The translations under genes were made by a program, and so were the position numbers. Below, one piece after another: positions 16,278 to 25,102 of a stretch of 64,000 bases of DNA. Source of the DNA: Lachnospiraceae bacterium. Its GTDB lineage: Bacteria; Bacillota; Clostridia; Lachnospirales; Lachnospiraceae. The notes beneath the pieces are model-generated. The model was not told the origin of the DNA. It saw only the letters and a list, made by a program, of their open reading frames with translations, and searched no databases. Each line of letters starts with the position of its first letter. Within the stretch, counting starts at the first letter, position 1. The stretch spans positions 1 through 64,000 of the forward strand of contig JAEEOO010000057.1 of assembly GCA_016284315.1 (NCBI GenBank), in the 5' to 3' direction.

Positions 16278-16832
16278 ATGGATCAGGAAAAAATAAAACA
16301 GGCCGTTAGCCTTTTGATCGAGGCCATCGGCGAGGATAAAGACAGAGAAGGCTTAAAGGAGACTCCCGACCGCATCGCAAGGATGTACGAGGAGATCTTT
16401 GAGGGATATGACAAGGACCCTGCAGAGGTTCTTTCCAAGGTGTTTACCGTGGGCAGCAAGGAGATGGTCCTTGAGAAGGACATCACTTTTTATTCCATGT
16501 GTGAGCATCACATGATGCCCTTCTATGGAAAGGCAACCATCGCATATATCCCCAAGAATAAAGTAGTGGGCATCAGTAAACTGGCGAGGACCGTTGAAGT
16601 ATACGCAAGAAGACTTCAGATCCAGGAGCGTATGACGGGTCAGATCGCAGATTCCATCATGGAGAATCTTGATTCCGAGGGAGCAATGGTTGTTCTTGAG
16701 GCTGAGCACATGTGCATGACCATGCGCGGCATAAAGAAGCCCGGCAGCAAGACCGTGACCATCGCCACCAGAGGATGTTTTGCGGAGAACGAAGAATTAA
16801 GAAGACAGTTTTTTGAGCTAAAGAGGGATTAG
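16278..16832 (+). CDS. folE: GTP cyclohydrolase I
   Basis: Converts GTP to 7,8-dihydroneopterin triphosphate, the first committed step of folate synthesis. The ATG at 16278 is preferred over TTG 16269 because GGAG lies 10 bases upstream. The 184-aa protein shows the zinc site in [14 protein letters not shown] (Cys and His) and in HMCMTMRGI (second Cys), and [24 protein letters not shown], diagnostic of type IA. Three bases separate its stop from folP, so both are probably coupled. Confidence 0.96.
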   Translation: MDQEKIKQAVSLLIEAIGEDKDREGLKETPDRIARMYEEIFEGYDKDPAEVLSKVFTVGSKEMVLEKDITFYSMCEHHMMPFYGKATIAYIPKNKVVGISKLARTVEVYARRLQIQERMTGQIADSIMENLDSEGAMVVLEAEHMCMTMRGIKKPGSKTVTIATRGCFAENEELRRQFFELKRD

Positions 16833-16835
16833 GGG

Positions 16836-17666
16836 ATGCTTATTGGCAAGAAAGAGTTCGACTTAGAAAACAAAAGTTACATTATGGGAATATTAAACGT
16901 TACCCCCGATTCATTTTCGGACGGGGGGCGTTTTATTATCGGGAAATCCATCATTACAGACAAGGTCCTTAAGACCGTGGAGCAGATGATCGCTGATGGA
17001 ATGGATATCCTTGATGTCGGAGGAGAGTCCACAAGACCGGGATATGTCATGATCTCCGACGAAGAGGAGATCGCAAGGACAGCTCCTGTGATCGAAGCGG
17101 TGAAGAAAAGATTTGATGTGCCTATTTCTCTTGATACATACAAATCAAGAGTTGCAAGGGCAGGCATTGAAGCCGGAGCAGATATGGTAAACGATATCTG
17201 GGGCTTTAAGTATTCTCCCGATATGGCAAAACTTGTGGCAGAGACGGGTGTAGCTGCCTGCCTTATGCATAACAGAAAGAACACCGATTACGGCAACTAT
17301 ATGGAAGATGTTTTGGCTGATTTAAGAGAGTCACTGGATATTGCGGAGAAAGCCGGAGTACCTAAGGACAAGATAGTGACGGATCCCGGTGTTGGATTTG
17401 CCAAGAGTTATGAGCAGAATCTTGAAGTGATCAATAAGCTGGAAAGACTGAAGGAACTGGGCTACCCCGTGCTTCTTGGAACCAGCAGGAAATCCGTTGT
17501 GGGATTAACCCTTGACCTACCCTCCAGTGAAAGATTGGAAGGAACCATAGCCACTACGGTCATTGGAAGAATGAAGGGCGCAAGCATCTTCAGAGTCCAC
17601 GACGTAAAGGAAAACAAGAGGGCTCTTCTTATGACGGATGCTATAATTCGCGAGGCAAAAGCTTAA
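16836..17666 (+). CDS. folP: Dihydropteroate synthase
   Basis: Joins 6-hydroxymethyl-dihydropterin pyrophosphate with p-aminobenzoate; the sulfonamide target. 276 aa, TIM barrel, with family motifs: ILNVTPDSFSDGG (17-29), VGGESTRPG (64-72), NDIWGFK, TDPGVGFAKSYEQN and GTSRKSV near 215-221. Starts three bases after folE without its own strong ribosome site. Its 3' end overlaps the converging minus-strand gene by 26 bases. Confidence 0.96.
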   Translation: MLIGKKEFDLENKSYIMGILNVTPDSFSDGGRFIIGKSIITDKVLKTVEQMIADGMDILDVGGESTRPGYVMISDEEEIARTAPVIEAVKKRFDVPISLDTYKSRVARAGIEAGADMVNDIWGFKYSPDMAKLVAETGVAACLMHNRKNTDYGNYMEDVLADLRESLDIAEKAGVPKDKIVTDPGVGFAKSYEQNLEVINKLERLKELGYPVLLGTSRKSVVGLTLDLPSSERLEGTIATTVIGRMKGASIFRVHDVKENKRALLMTDAIIREAKA

Positions 17667-18141
17667 GTGTAAAATGAGCTGCGAAGCCGGTGACAAAGCC
17701 GGTGGCAATGGCAGCGATCATTAAATAGGGTGCATAGATAACAACTCCGGGAACGGAAGTGATGATGACCGCAACAAGAAGCTGCCCAATATTGTGGAAT
17801 ATTGCACCGAATATAGCCGTTATAAACAGAGCTCTGTCTCTCAGTAGTTTATTTATAAGGAACTCTATCAGGATGCAGAAAACGCCTCCCGTAAAGGAAT
17901 AGAGAAAACTCATCATTTGACCGAATAGAAGGGATGTGATGAGGATCCTTACTATAAGGACGAGAGCGGCATCCTTAATCCCATATTTTTTAAGGACTAC
18001 CAGGGTGATGATATTGGCAAGACCAAGCTTGACGCCGGGTATGGGAATAAGGGGCGGAATAAGGCTCTCAAGGGCGTAGATGCCGACAGAGAGGGCAGCA
18101 AAAAGGGCGAGGAGAGTTATCTGCTTAGTACGTGATCGCAT
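17641..18141 (-). CDS. Gx transporter family protein (heptaprenyl diphosphate synthase component I fold)
   Basis: A 166-aa membrane protein with about five helices (LLALFAALSVGIYALESLI, VRILITSLLFGQMMSF and others), matching the ECF-S-like Gx transporter family (PF07456). The substrate is unknown. It is translated from a start inside the end of the NusG-II gene (17-base overlap at 18125-18141), so the two are an operon. In related genomes this pair is often near FMN-transfer and redox genes; apbE is 3 kb away here. Confidence 0.85.
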   Translation of the reverse strand: MRSRTKQITLLALFAALSVGIYALESLIPPLIPIPGVKLGLANIITLVVLKKYGIKDAALVLIVRILITSLLFGQMMSFLYSFTGGVFCILIEFLINKLLRDRALFITAIFGAIFHNIGQLLVAVIITSVPGVVIYAPYLMIAAIATGFVTGFAAHFTLKLLPREL

Positions 18142-18544
18142 CTATGGAATCCTCCTCGTTTTCATTTTTTACCACAATTACAAGCTTATGGGGCAGGCAG
18201 ACAATGGGAATATGTGCCTTTATGGCATAGCCCTCTTTTACGCAAAGCTTGTTCTTACAATTTGAGTCAGAGACGCAAATGTCACCGTCTTTGATGGTGA
18301 CAGTGTTATATTCGAAATCGTCATCGTAACCGCCGGTTATATCAAAAGAACCGTTGGATGTTGTAGACAGGTCAATGGTCTGTATTAATTCGCCGTCTTT
18401 ATAGATATAAGCAATGTTGCCGGAATTATTGGTTCTCTTTAGCAAAATGGCGCAGAGACTTATAAGAAATATCAGTCCGATGACGACAGATAATACAATG
18501 ATCCTTTTATTTGATTTTTTTGTTTCGTTGTTTAAATCTGACAT
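18125..18544 (-). CDS. NusG domain II-containing membrane-anchored protein
   Basis: A 139-aa protein: short basic N-terminus, one membrane helix (about 15-36, IIVLSVVIGLIFLISLCAI), then an extracytoplasmic NusG-II beta domain with VTIKDGDICVSDSNCKNKLCVKEG and HIPIVCLPHKLVI, the family's CxxxxCxxxxC and CLPH motifs. Forms an operon with the Gx transporter. Only 18 bases separate its start codon from that of the divergent gene at 18563, and no Shine-Dalgarno sequence is visible. Confidence 0.87.
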   Translation of the reverse strand: MSDLNNETKKSNKRIIVLSVVIGLIFLISLCAILLKRTNNSGNIAYIYKDGELIQTIDLSTTSNGSFDITGGYDDDFEYNTVTIKDGDICVSDSNCKNKLCVKEGYAIKAHIPIVCLPHKLVIVVKNENEEDSIDAITY

Positions 18545-18562
18545 AAGAAAAGTATACCAAAT

Positions 18563-19360
18563 ATGAAGCAGGAAGTAATTTCTTTTTTTGAGAATAATTG
18601 CAAAGAGCTGCCCACGCCAACTTGGGACCTTGAAAATGCAGACGAATTCTTTACGGGTATCCTAAAAAAGGATATTGAAAAGATCATTGATATTGTAGAC
18701 AAGGCTGCTGATTCCAGAGCTTTTACAGAGGCGCAAAAAACGGTATTTAAGCATGTTTATGCCATGCATTTAAAACTGGTTAAGGCCGATGTTGAGGGCG
18801 CAGGCCATGTCCCCTTTGATCTTGATGAAATGAGTGAAGAAGACAGGTCACGTATGCCATGGCTTGTGACAGAGCGCTGTAAGGAGATCTACGACGGACT
18901 ATTTCTGCTTCCCATGAGCTTTGTCAATGATGTCATATATAACGGCTTTTCCGATCTTTCGCTTTTTATTCACCACAGAGATATATCGGGGCTTATCAGG
19001 AAATACAGAAAGTATTTCGGAAAGATCTATGAGAACAAAGCCGATGATTTCTTTATGGATAGATTTACAGGACTTACAGAAAAGTATGATTTCCTATTCG
19101 AAAACATAAAGAAATATTTTTCGTTCAAGCTTCAGGTCCTTTATCCGGGAGCGGCCGTTGACTATTATGTTTTGGAACCTGTTTTCGCCTCAATGTTTGC
19201 AAACCAGGTTTTGATCCTGCTCCTGGTAACATATTGTGAGAAGAATGATCTTGATCCGGATGCTCTTATAGGGCTCATAGAGAAAACAGAGAGGCTTCTC
19301 AGCATTAATAAAGGCTTTAATGAAAGATTAATGGATAAGATGAGAGAAGAATTGATCTGA
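18563..19360 (+). CDS. Hypothetical protein, 265 aa
   Basis: Not recognised. A mostly helical, soluble, acidic protein (TPTWDLENADEFFTGILKKD at the start; LIGLIEKTERLLSINKG near the end) with two hydrophobic helices around residues 195-230. No catalytic motif seen. Its stop overlaps the start of the next gene by four bases (ATGA), so it is coupled to the VTT membrane protein. Its start codon has no evident ribosome site and lies 18 bases from the divergent NusG-II start. Confidence 0.65.
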   Translation: MKQEVISFFENNCKELPTPTWDLENADEFFTGILKKDIEKIIDIVDKAADSRAFTEAQKTVFKHVYAMHLKLVKADVEGAGHVPFDLDEMSEEDRSRMPWLVTERCKEIYDGLFLLPMSFVNDVIYNGFSDLSLFIHHRDISGLIRKYRKYFGKIYENKADDFFMDRFTGLTEKYDFLFENIKKYFSFKLQVLYPGAAVDYYVLEPVFASMFANQVLILLLVTYCEKNDLDPDALIGLIEKTERLLSINKGFNERLMDKMREELI

Positions 19361-20052
19361 TGGACAACAGGAAGATCATTAAAAAGAGAATATTGGTGAT
19401 CACCATCATTACACTGATCATTACTGCATCCGTAGTTTTAAGCATTTGTCTCGGAGAAAAGATAATCGCTTTTGTCACCAATGCAGAGGCTGTAAGAAAT
19501 CTGGTGGACAAATATCCTTTTAAAACAAGGCTAATCTTTTTGGCTATAACCATAACCCAGATAATCCTGGCTTTTATCCCCGGGGAACCGGTGGAACTGG
19601 CTGCGGGATATGCTTTCGGGGCTTTTGAAGGAACCGTACTTTGTCTTATCGGAGCCATGATCGGAAGCACCATAGATTTTATGATCGTAAAGCTTTTTGG
19701 AATGAAGATAGTAAAGGTCTTCTTTTCCGATGAGCAGATAGGAAAGCTGAAATTTCTTAAGGCATCAAAAAAGAGAGATTTTTGGATGTTTATGATCATG
19801 TTCATTCCGGGAACGCCAAAGGATGCTCTGAGCTATGTTGCGGGACTGACGGATATCTCACTTTTAAAATGGATCCTTATAGCGACTTTCGCAAGGCTTC
19901 CTTCTGTTATAACATCCTGCGTCGGAGCTTCGGCTCTTGGAGAAAACAGGATCCTTTTTGCGGTGATAGTTTTCGGGATCACCCTGCTCATAAGCCTTGC
20001 GGGATGGTTCATCTATAATAAAATCTGTGAGGCTCATGACAAGAAGGCTTGA
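19360..20052 (+). CDS. TVP38/TMEM64 (VTT-domain) membrane protein
   Basis: A 230-aa membrane protein with N-terminal helix (12-32), then the VTT/SNARE-associated core: FIPGEPVELAAGYAFGAFEGTVLCLIGAMIGS (residues about 69-100) and the second re-entrant motif FIPGTPKDALSYVAGLT (about 148-164). DedA-type relatives move phospholipids or ions; the substrate here is unknown. Coupled by ATGA overlap to the 18563 gene. Confidence 0.88.
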   Translation: MDNRKIIKKRILVITIITLIITASVVLSICLGEKIIAFVTNAEAVRNLVDKYPFKTRLIFLAITITQIILAFIPGEPVELAAGYAFGAFEGTVLCLIGAMIGSTIDFMIVKLFGMKIVKVFFSDEQIGKLKFLKASKKRDFWMFMIMFIPGTPKDALSYVAGLTDISLLKWILIATFARLPSVITSCVGASALGENRILFAVIVFGITLLISLAGWFIYNKICEAHDKKA

Positions 20053-20112
20053 TCTACGCTATAATGAAGAGGATGACTGCACTGCGGTCAATACTTTTGG
20101 AGGTTTGCTTAA

Positions 20113-20520
20113 ATGTATCAGCACAAAGTTCAGTATTATGAAACAGACAAAATGCTTGTAACTCACCACTCCAATTACATCAGATGGATGGAAGAGGCAA
20201 GAGTTGATTTCCTCGATAAAATGGGATGGCCCTATACAAAGCTTGAAGAACTCGGGATCATTTCCCCGGTAATCTCCGTTGGAGGAAAATATAAAAAGAG
20301 CACTACCTTTGATGATCTTGTGACCATTGACGTTAAGATCACAGAGTTTAAAGGCGTTAAGCTTAAACTGTTCTACACCATGACCAATCAGAATGGTGAA
20401 GCCGTATTTGAGGGAACTTCCGAACACTGTTTTTTAACAAGTGAAGGAAAGCCCATGATGCTCAGAGTATCCTATCCGGATTTTTACAACGCGATTATGG
20501 AGACCTATGAAAAACAGTGA
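20113..20520 (+). CDS. Acyl-CoA thioesterase, hotdog fold (YbgC/FadM type)
   Basis: A 135-aa single hotdog domain. The N-terminal motif YYETDKMLVTHHSNYIRWMEEAR corresponds to the YbgC/4HBT pattern, with the usual D/G segment changed to DKMLVTHH. Likely hydrolyses an acyl-CoA; chain length is not predictable. Its last 14 bases overlap the folBK gene, so it is cotranscribed with a folate gene though chemically unrelated. Start 20113 follows TTGGAGG. Confidence 0.87.
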   Translation: MYQHKVQYYETDKMLVTHHSNYIRWMEEARVDFLDKMGWPYTKLEELGIISPVISVGGKYKKSTTFDDLVTIDVKITEFKGVKLKLFYTMTNQNGEAVFEGTSEHCFLTSEGKPMMLRVSYPDFYNAIMETYEKQ

Positions 20521-21352
20521 TTACAGAGTGATACGCATCCGTGAGCTGGAAGTATTTGCCTACCACGGTGTGTTCGAAGACGAGACGAAAAACGGTCAAA
20601 AATTCTATATCAATGCAGAGCTGAAACTGGAGACCAGAAAGCAGGATGTTACCACCGATGATCTTAACTGTACGGTGAACTATGCGGAAGTATGTCAGTT
20701 CATGACAAAGTTCATGAAGGAGAACACCTGCAAGCTCATAGAAAAGATCGCAGAGCTCCTTTGCAGGGAGATCCTTATCAGATATCCACTCATCAACGAG
20801 GTGGTCCTCGAGATAAGAAAGCCTGAGGCACCCATAGGTCTTCCTTTTGAGTCGGTTTCTGTAGAGAGGAAGCTGTCAAGACATACTGCATTCTTATCCA
20901 TTGGTTCAAATATGGGAGACAAGCACGGATACCTTGACAGAGCACTTGAGATGATCGGAAGATCTCCTCACACGAGATTTATCTGTGAGTCCGAGAGATT
21001 TGTTACAAAGCCCTATGGCGGAGTGGAGCAGGATGATTTTGTAAACAGTGCGGTAATGATCGAAACCTTCCTTTCTCCCTTCGAGCTTTTGGACTTTTTA
21101 CATGAAGTGGAAAAAGAACAAGGGAGGGTCCGTACAATTCACTGGGGTCCCAGAACCCTTGACCTTGATATTATTTTTTACGACGATATAACAGTTTCGG
21201 AGAGTGATCTTATCATTCCACATATCGATATGCAAAACAGATTGTTTGTACTTGAGCCCCTTTCAAAGATTGCCGGATATTACAGACATCCTGTTTTAAA
21301 CAAGACTGTGGCTGAGCTTTATGAGGAGCTCAAAGCAAGAGAAGAAATGTAG
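20507..21352 (+). CDS. folBK: Dihydroneopterin aldolase / HPPK fusion
   Basis: A bifunctional folate enzyme of 281 aa. Residues 1-125 are FolB (IRELEVFAYHGVFEDETKNG; LIEKIAELL; catalytic Lys in EIRKPEAPI), which cleaves dihydroneopterin. Residues 126-281 are FolK (AFLSIGSNMGDKHGYLDRAL; EQDDFVNSAV; HWGPRTLDLDIIFYDD), which pyrophosphorylates the product to feed FolP. It lies 2.8 kb after folP, with unrelated genes between. Overlaps the thioesterase by 14 bases. Confidence 0.95.
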   Translation: MKNSDYRVIRIRELEVFAYHGVFEDETKNGQKFYINAELKLETRKQDVTTDDLNCTVNYAEVCQFMTKFMKENTCKLIEKIAELLCREILIRYPLINEVVLEIRKPEAPIGLPFESVSVERKLSRHTAFLSIGSNMGDKHGYLDRALEMIGRSPHTRFICESERFVTKPYGGVEQDDFVNSAVMIETFLSPFELLDFLHEVEKEQGRVRTIHWGPRTLDLDIIFYDDITVSESDLIIPHIDMQNRLFVLEPLSKIAGYYRHPVLNKTVAELYEELKAREEM

Positions 21353-21371
21353 GCTTTATTGGGGGAGTTTT

Positions 21372-22421
21372 ATGAAAAAAGAATTGATCAAAGGCGCTCT
21401 GGCTGTAGTTCTGGCGTCTGCTTCGCTGATCATGAGCGGATGTGCTTCCGCGGGAGCATTATCCGGCGTAACACCGAAGGTTGAGATCATCATGGATACG
21501 TATGTAAACTATCAGATCGATCCGGCTTCCGGTAAGAAATACGAGACGGTTTGCGACAGCCTTTCGGACAAAGGAAAGAATCTTGAAAAGAATCTCCTTT
21601 CAAGACATGAAGCAGAGTCCGAGATATCAAAGATAAACGAATCCGCGGGAAGCACCGATGGTTACCTTCTTTCTGAGGAAATGGAAGAATATATAACCGC
21701 ATGCCTTGAAATATCAAAGGAAACCGAAGGAGCTTTTGACATTTCACTTGGGGCTCTCATACAGCTTTGGAACATTGACGAAGCAGCTAAAAACGAAGCT
21801 GTCGGCAGTGATGAATTCGTCGTACCCACAGAGGAAGAAATAAATAAAGCAAAAGCACTTTGCGGATATGAAAAGATAAAGATTGATAACCATCGGATAT
21901 ACATCCCCGAGGGAATGATACTTGATCTTGGCGCGGTGGGAAAAGGAATCCTTTTGGATGAATTTGCCAAAGAATCCGGAAAGATCAAAAACGGTTTTAT
22001 TTCCGCCGGCGGAAGTATTGAAACCTTTGGAATTAAAAACGGTGGAGGAGACTGGTTCATTGGTGTAAAGGATCCTCGCTCAGATGATCCTACACCGGTC
22101 GTAGCGCTACCCCTCCCCGGAGGATGTGTGATCTCAACATCGGGAGATTATGAAAGATTTATCATGAAGGATGGTGTAAGATACCATCATATCCTTGATC
22201 CTCGAACGGGGCGCCCTGCAGACAGCGGCCTTGCATCAGTTACTGTTGTTCTAAAAGAAGATGATAACAGCGGACTGATCTCGGATGCGTTGTCAACAGC
22301 CATCTTTGTTCTCGGAGAAGAAAAAGGAAAGGCTTTGGCTGATAAGTATAAGGCATATGTTTTAACGATAGGAACCGATGGAAGTAAGGATTCTTATGGT
22401 TCCGACTACATTACAAAATAA
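21372..22421 (+). CDS. apbE: FAD:protein FMN transferase (lipoprotein)
   Basis: A 349-aa ApbE/Ftp: attaches FMN covalently to Thr/Ser of extracytoplasmic flavoproteins. The start at 21372 follows GGGGGAG. A lipobox (MSGC, Cys24) anchors it outside. Motifs include MDTYVNYQ near 40, DLGAVGKGILLDE, the FAD site SAGGSIETFG, and YHHILDPRTGRPADSG with the catalytic His near 274. Its flavin acceptor, such as an Rnf/Nqr subunit or FMN-binding protein, is not in the window. Confidence 0.94.
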   Translation: MKKELIKGALAVVLASASLIMSGCASAGALSGVTPKVEIIMDTYVNYQIDPASGKKYETVCDSLSDKGKNLEKNLLSRHEAESEISKINESAGSTDGYLLSEEMEEYITACLEISKETEGAFDISLGALIQLWNIDEAAKNEAVGSDEFVVPTEEEINKAKALCGYEKIKIDNHRIYIPEGMILDLGAVGKGILLDEFAKESGKIKNGFISAGGSIETFGIKNGGGDWFIGVKDPRSDDPTPVVALPLPGGCVISTSGDYERFIMKDGVRYHHILDPRTGRPADSGLASVTVVLKEDDNSGLISDALSTAIFVLGEEKGKALADKYKAYVLTIGTDGSKDSYGSDYITK

Positions 22422-22446
22422 AGGATTTAGCTTGAAAGGACATGAC

Positions 22447-22770
22447 ATGAAGGAAGAACTCATGAAGAAAATAGACGCGCAGCTTCCTCCTGATGAGGAA
22501 CTTGCTCTCCTTGCAGACTTTTTTAAAGTCTTTGGAGATATGACAAGATTAAAGATCCTTAACGTGCTCCTTATTTCCGAACTTTGCGTTCAGGATATAG
22601 CAAAAGCTGTTGGAATGAGCGAATCGGCGGTTTCCCACCAGCTTAGAGTCCTTAAACAAATGGATCTGGTAAAAAACCGCCGAGAAGGCAAAACCATATT
22701 TTATTCACCTGCCGATACCCATATCATTACGATCCTTAACACCGGTATCGAGCATATCGAAGAAGATTAA
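22447..22770 (+). CDS. ArsR/SmtB-family repressor with alpha-5 zinc-type site
   Basis: A 107-aa winged-helix metalloregulator. The start at 22447 follows GAAAGGACATGAC; upstream starts lie in the apbE coding region. HTH: LCVQDIAKAVGMSESAVSHQLRVL. The alpha-3 motif is ELCVQD, with only one of the two cysteines of the CadC/ArsR site. The last helix, DTHIITILNTGIEHIEE, fits the DxH-x10-HxxE pattern of SmtB/CzrA zinc sensors exactly. No efflux pump is adjacent: the gene follows apbE and abuts a convergent gene 7 bases on. Confidence 0.88.
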   Translation: MKEELMKKIDAQLPPDEELALLADFFKVFGDMTRLKILNVLLISELCVQDIAKAVGMSESAVSHQLRVLKQMDLVKNRREGKTIFYSPADTHIITILNTGIEHIEED

Positions 22771-22777
22771 TTATTGT

Positions 22778-23809
22778 TTATCCCTTTAATCCCGGGTTTG
22801 CCGCAGTAAATGCGCTGTATGAGGTGGAACCCGGGTAGGAGTGATAAATGATACCGTCTTCGAAAAAGTCCTTGAAATACACATATCTGGATGTGATATT
22901 AATTTTGCAATATTCTCCGGAAGCCAGCAGTGTCGCACCGCTTCCGTCCGTATTCATGAAATACAATCCCGAATCACTGCCCATGGTCTGGTAGTAAACA
23001 AATCCATTACCAACATTAAAATGCTGTACCCTTTCTTTGCAAAGGATCTCTATTTCACCTCCGCTTAAATTGTAGCGGCGGATCTGATATCCGTTCCCAA
23101 GGTCCATATAGTAGATGTATCCGTTGTAGTATACAGGATTCCACACATTCTCCGAAAGCAATGTTTGGACACCGCCGGTCCTTGTATCGAACTTTTTAAG
23201 GTCGTGGCTTCCTACAGTTTCGTTGTAATAAATGCTTCCGTCGTATGCCGAAGCGGGATCCAGGACGTACCTGCCGATCTCTGTGTAATCTTCCCCGTCT
23301 GTTTTCATGCTGGCAAAAGCAACCCCGTCATCTGTAGTGACCTGCATATAGATGGTGTTGTCAACGAGCTGGGCCGTAATAACGACTCCTCTTAAAAGGG
23401 AGGTGGCGTCTTTACCGTTTGTCTTTACTCTGTTAAAGGAATAGGGAACGCGGACGCTTCCGAGGCCGGCTTCTCCGGATTCGCTTCTCTGGAAGAAAAA
23501 GAGATAATCCTCGGCTCCGAGAATATTGCTGATGACTGCACCGGAAACTTTTTGGATCTCGGTCTCGTCGGGATTCATGCTGTAAAGAGTATCATTGTCG
23601 AAGGAGTTGGCGAAATAAACCTTTCCTCCAACTTCGCAGAACATGCCTCCGTTATTTATGTTTCCGCCCGAGTTTCCTACGGTTCCCAAAGGAAAATCGC
23701 CTATGCTCTTGTCCCTGGTATTGAAGACAATGGTATATACACCGCCTGCAACGGCAAGTACGGCTAAAATGATTATGATGATCAGGGTTCTTTTGTTATT
23801 TTTTTTCAT
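22778..23809 (-). CDS. DUF5050 membrane-anchored beta-propeller-like protein
   Basis: A 343-aa protein with an N-terminal signal anchor (residues 8-30, TLIIIIILAVLAVAGGVYTIV), then repeated strand blades such as GGKVYFANSFDNDTLYSMN, VYYNGYIYYMDLGNGYQI and GFVYYQTMGSDSGLYFMN, typical of the DUF5050 family. Probably an extracytoplasmic binding or scaffold protein; function unknown. Start codon 23809 follows AGGGAAAAAGTT. Confidence 0.8.
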   Translation of the reverse strand: MKKNNKRTLIIIIILAVLAVAGGVYTIVFNTRDKSIGDFPLGTVGNSGGNINNGGMFCEVGGKVYFANSFDNDTLYSMNPDETEIQKVSGAVISNILGAEDYLFFFQRSESGEAGLGSVRVPYSFNRVKTNGKDATSLLRGVVITAQLVDNTIYMQVTTDDGVAFASMKTDGEDYTEIGRYVLDPASAYDGSIYYNETVGSHDLKKFDTRTGGVQTLLSENVWNPVYYNGYIYYMDLGNGYQIRRYNLSGGEIEILCKERVQHFNVGNGFVYYQTMGSDSGLYFMNTDGSGATLLASGEYCKINITSRYVYFKDFFEDGIIYHSYPGSTSYSAFTAANPGLKG

Positions 23810-23956
23810 AACTTTTTCCCTCTTAAAGAATTAAAACAAAGAATAAAAGAAAATCTCTTCTTAACTCAAGTATAAAGCATAGAAATCTTGCTATCAAGCG
23901 CATTTTAAGATATATTTAAAGGATAGAACGAGAATAAGAGCAAAGGGTTTTCTGAC

Positions 23957-25081
23957 ATGGATTTACTTGATTTAAGAAACAAACTCGATGAGATAGATTC
24001 GGATATCGTAAAGCTTTATGAGCAGCGCATGGACGTGTGCTCCAAGGTTGCTGAGTACAAGATCGAAACCGGAAAAAAGGTTTATGACAAGACCAGAGAA
24101 CTTGAGAAGCTGGATAAAGTATCCTCATTAGTTTCCGGAGATTTTAACAAGCACGGCATAAGAGAACTCTTTGAGCAGCTTATGAGCATGAGCCGTAAGC
24201 TTCAATACAGGATGCTCTCAGAGCATGGAGCAGGCGGAAAACTTCCCTTTATCGGAATGGATGACCTTGATACCGCAACTGCAAGAGTAGTATTTCAGGG
24301 AGCAGAGGGAGCCTATTCCCAGATAGCCATGGAAGAGTATTTCGGCGACAAGATAAGATCCTTCCATGTGGATTCCTTCAGGGATGCTATTTCAGCCATC
24401 GATGAGGGCAGTGCAGATTTTGCGGTTCTTCCTCTGGAGAATTCAACAGCCGGAACCGTTAATGAGATCTACGAGCTCCTTGTTGAGTTTGAGCAGTTCA
24501 TTGTTGGAGAACAGATCATAAAGATCAGGCATTGTCTCCTGGGAACTCCCGGGGCAAAGCTTACAGATATAAAGACTGTATTTTCACATCCTCAGTCTCT
24601 CATGCAGTCCGCAGGTTTTCTTAATGATCATGCATGGCAGCAGATCAGTATGAAGAATAATGCCTTTGCTGCAAAAAAGGTTTCCGAGGATAAGGACAAG
24701 ACTCAGGCAGCAATTGCCAGCAGCCTTGCCGGAAAGATATATGGCCTTGAGGTCCTTAAAGAAGGTGTCAATGACAACGAGGATAATTCCACCAGATTTA
24801 TCATTGTCACCAACCAGAAAGTATTTAAGAAAGATGCTAAAAAGATCAGCATATGTTTTGAACTCCCTCATGAGAGCGGATCACTGTATCACATGCTGAG
24901 TCACTTTATTTATAACAATATAAACCTTACCAAGATAGAGAGCCGCCCCATCAAAGAAAGAGCATGGGAGTACCGCTTCTTTATCGATTTTGAGGGTAAT
25001 CTGTCGGATGAATCAGTCAAAAATGCATTAAGAGGTCTCAGGGAAGAAGCAATCAACATGCGGATCCTCGGTAACTACTAA
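23957..25081 (+). CDS. pheA: Chorismate mutase / prephenate dehydratase
   Basis: Bifunctional enzyme for phenylalanine synthesis, 374 aa. Residues 1-85 are an AroQ chorismate mutase (LRNKLDEIDSDIVKLYEQRM). Residues about 110-285 are the dehydratase (VVFQGAEGAYSQIAMEEYF; AVLPLENSTAGTV; DNSTRFIIV with the catalytic Thr-Arg-Phe). Residues 290-374 are an ACT domain (ELPHESGSLYHML; ESRPIKERAWEYRFFIDF) for feedback by phenylalanine. No leader peptide or attenuator was noticed. Confidence 0.96.
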   Translation: MDLLDLRNKLDEIDSDIVKLYEQRMDVCSKVAEYKIETGKKVYDKTRELEKLDKVSSLVSGDFNKHGIRELFEQLMSMSRKLQYRMLSEHGAGGKLPFIGMDDLDTATARVVFQGAEGAYSQIAMEEYFGDKIRSFHVDSFRDAISAIDEGSADFAVLPLENSTAGTVNEIYELLVEFEQFIVGEQIIKIRHCLLGTPGAKLTDIKTVFSHPQSLMQSAGFLNDHAWQQISMKNNAFAAKKVSEDKDKTQAAIASSLAGKIYGLEVLKEGVNDNEDNSTRFIIVTNQKVFKKDAKKISICFELPHESGSLYHMLSHFIYNNINLTKIESRPIKERAWEYRFFIDFEGNLSDESVKNALRGLREEAINMRILGNY

Positions 25082-25102
25082 CTTTTCAAAAGGGAGGATG
25101 TT

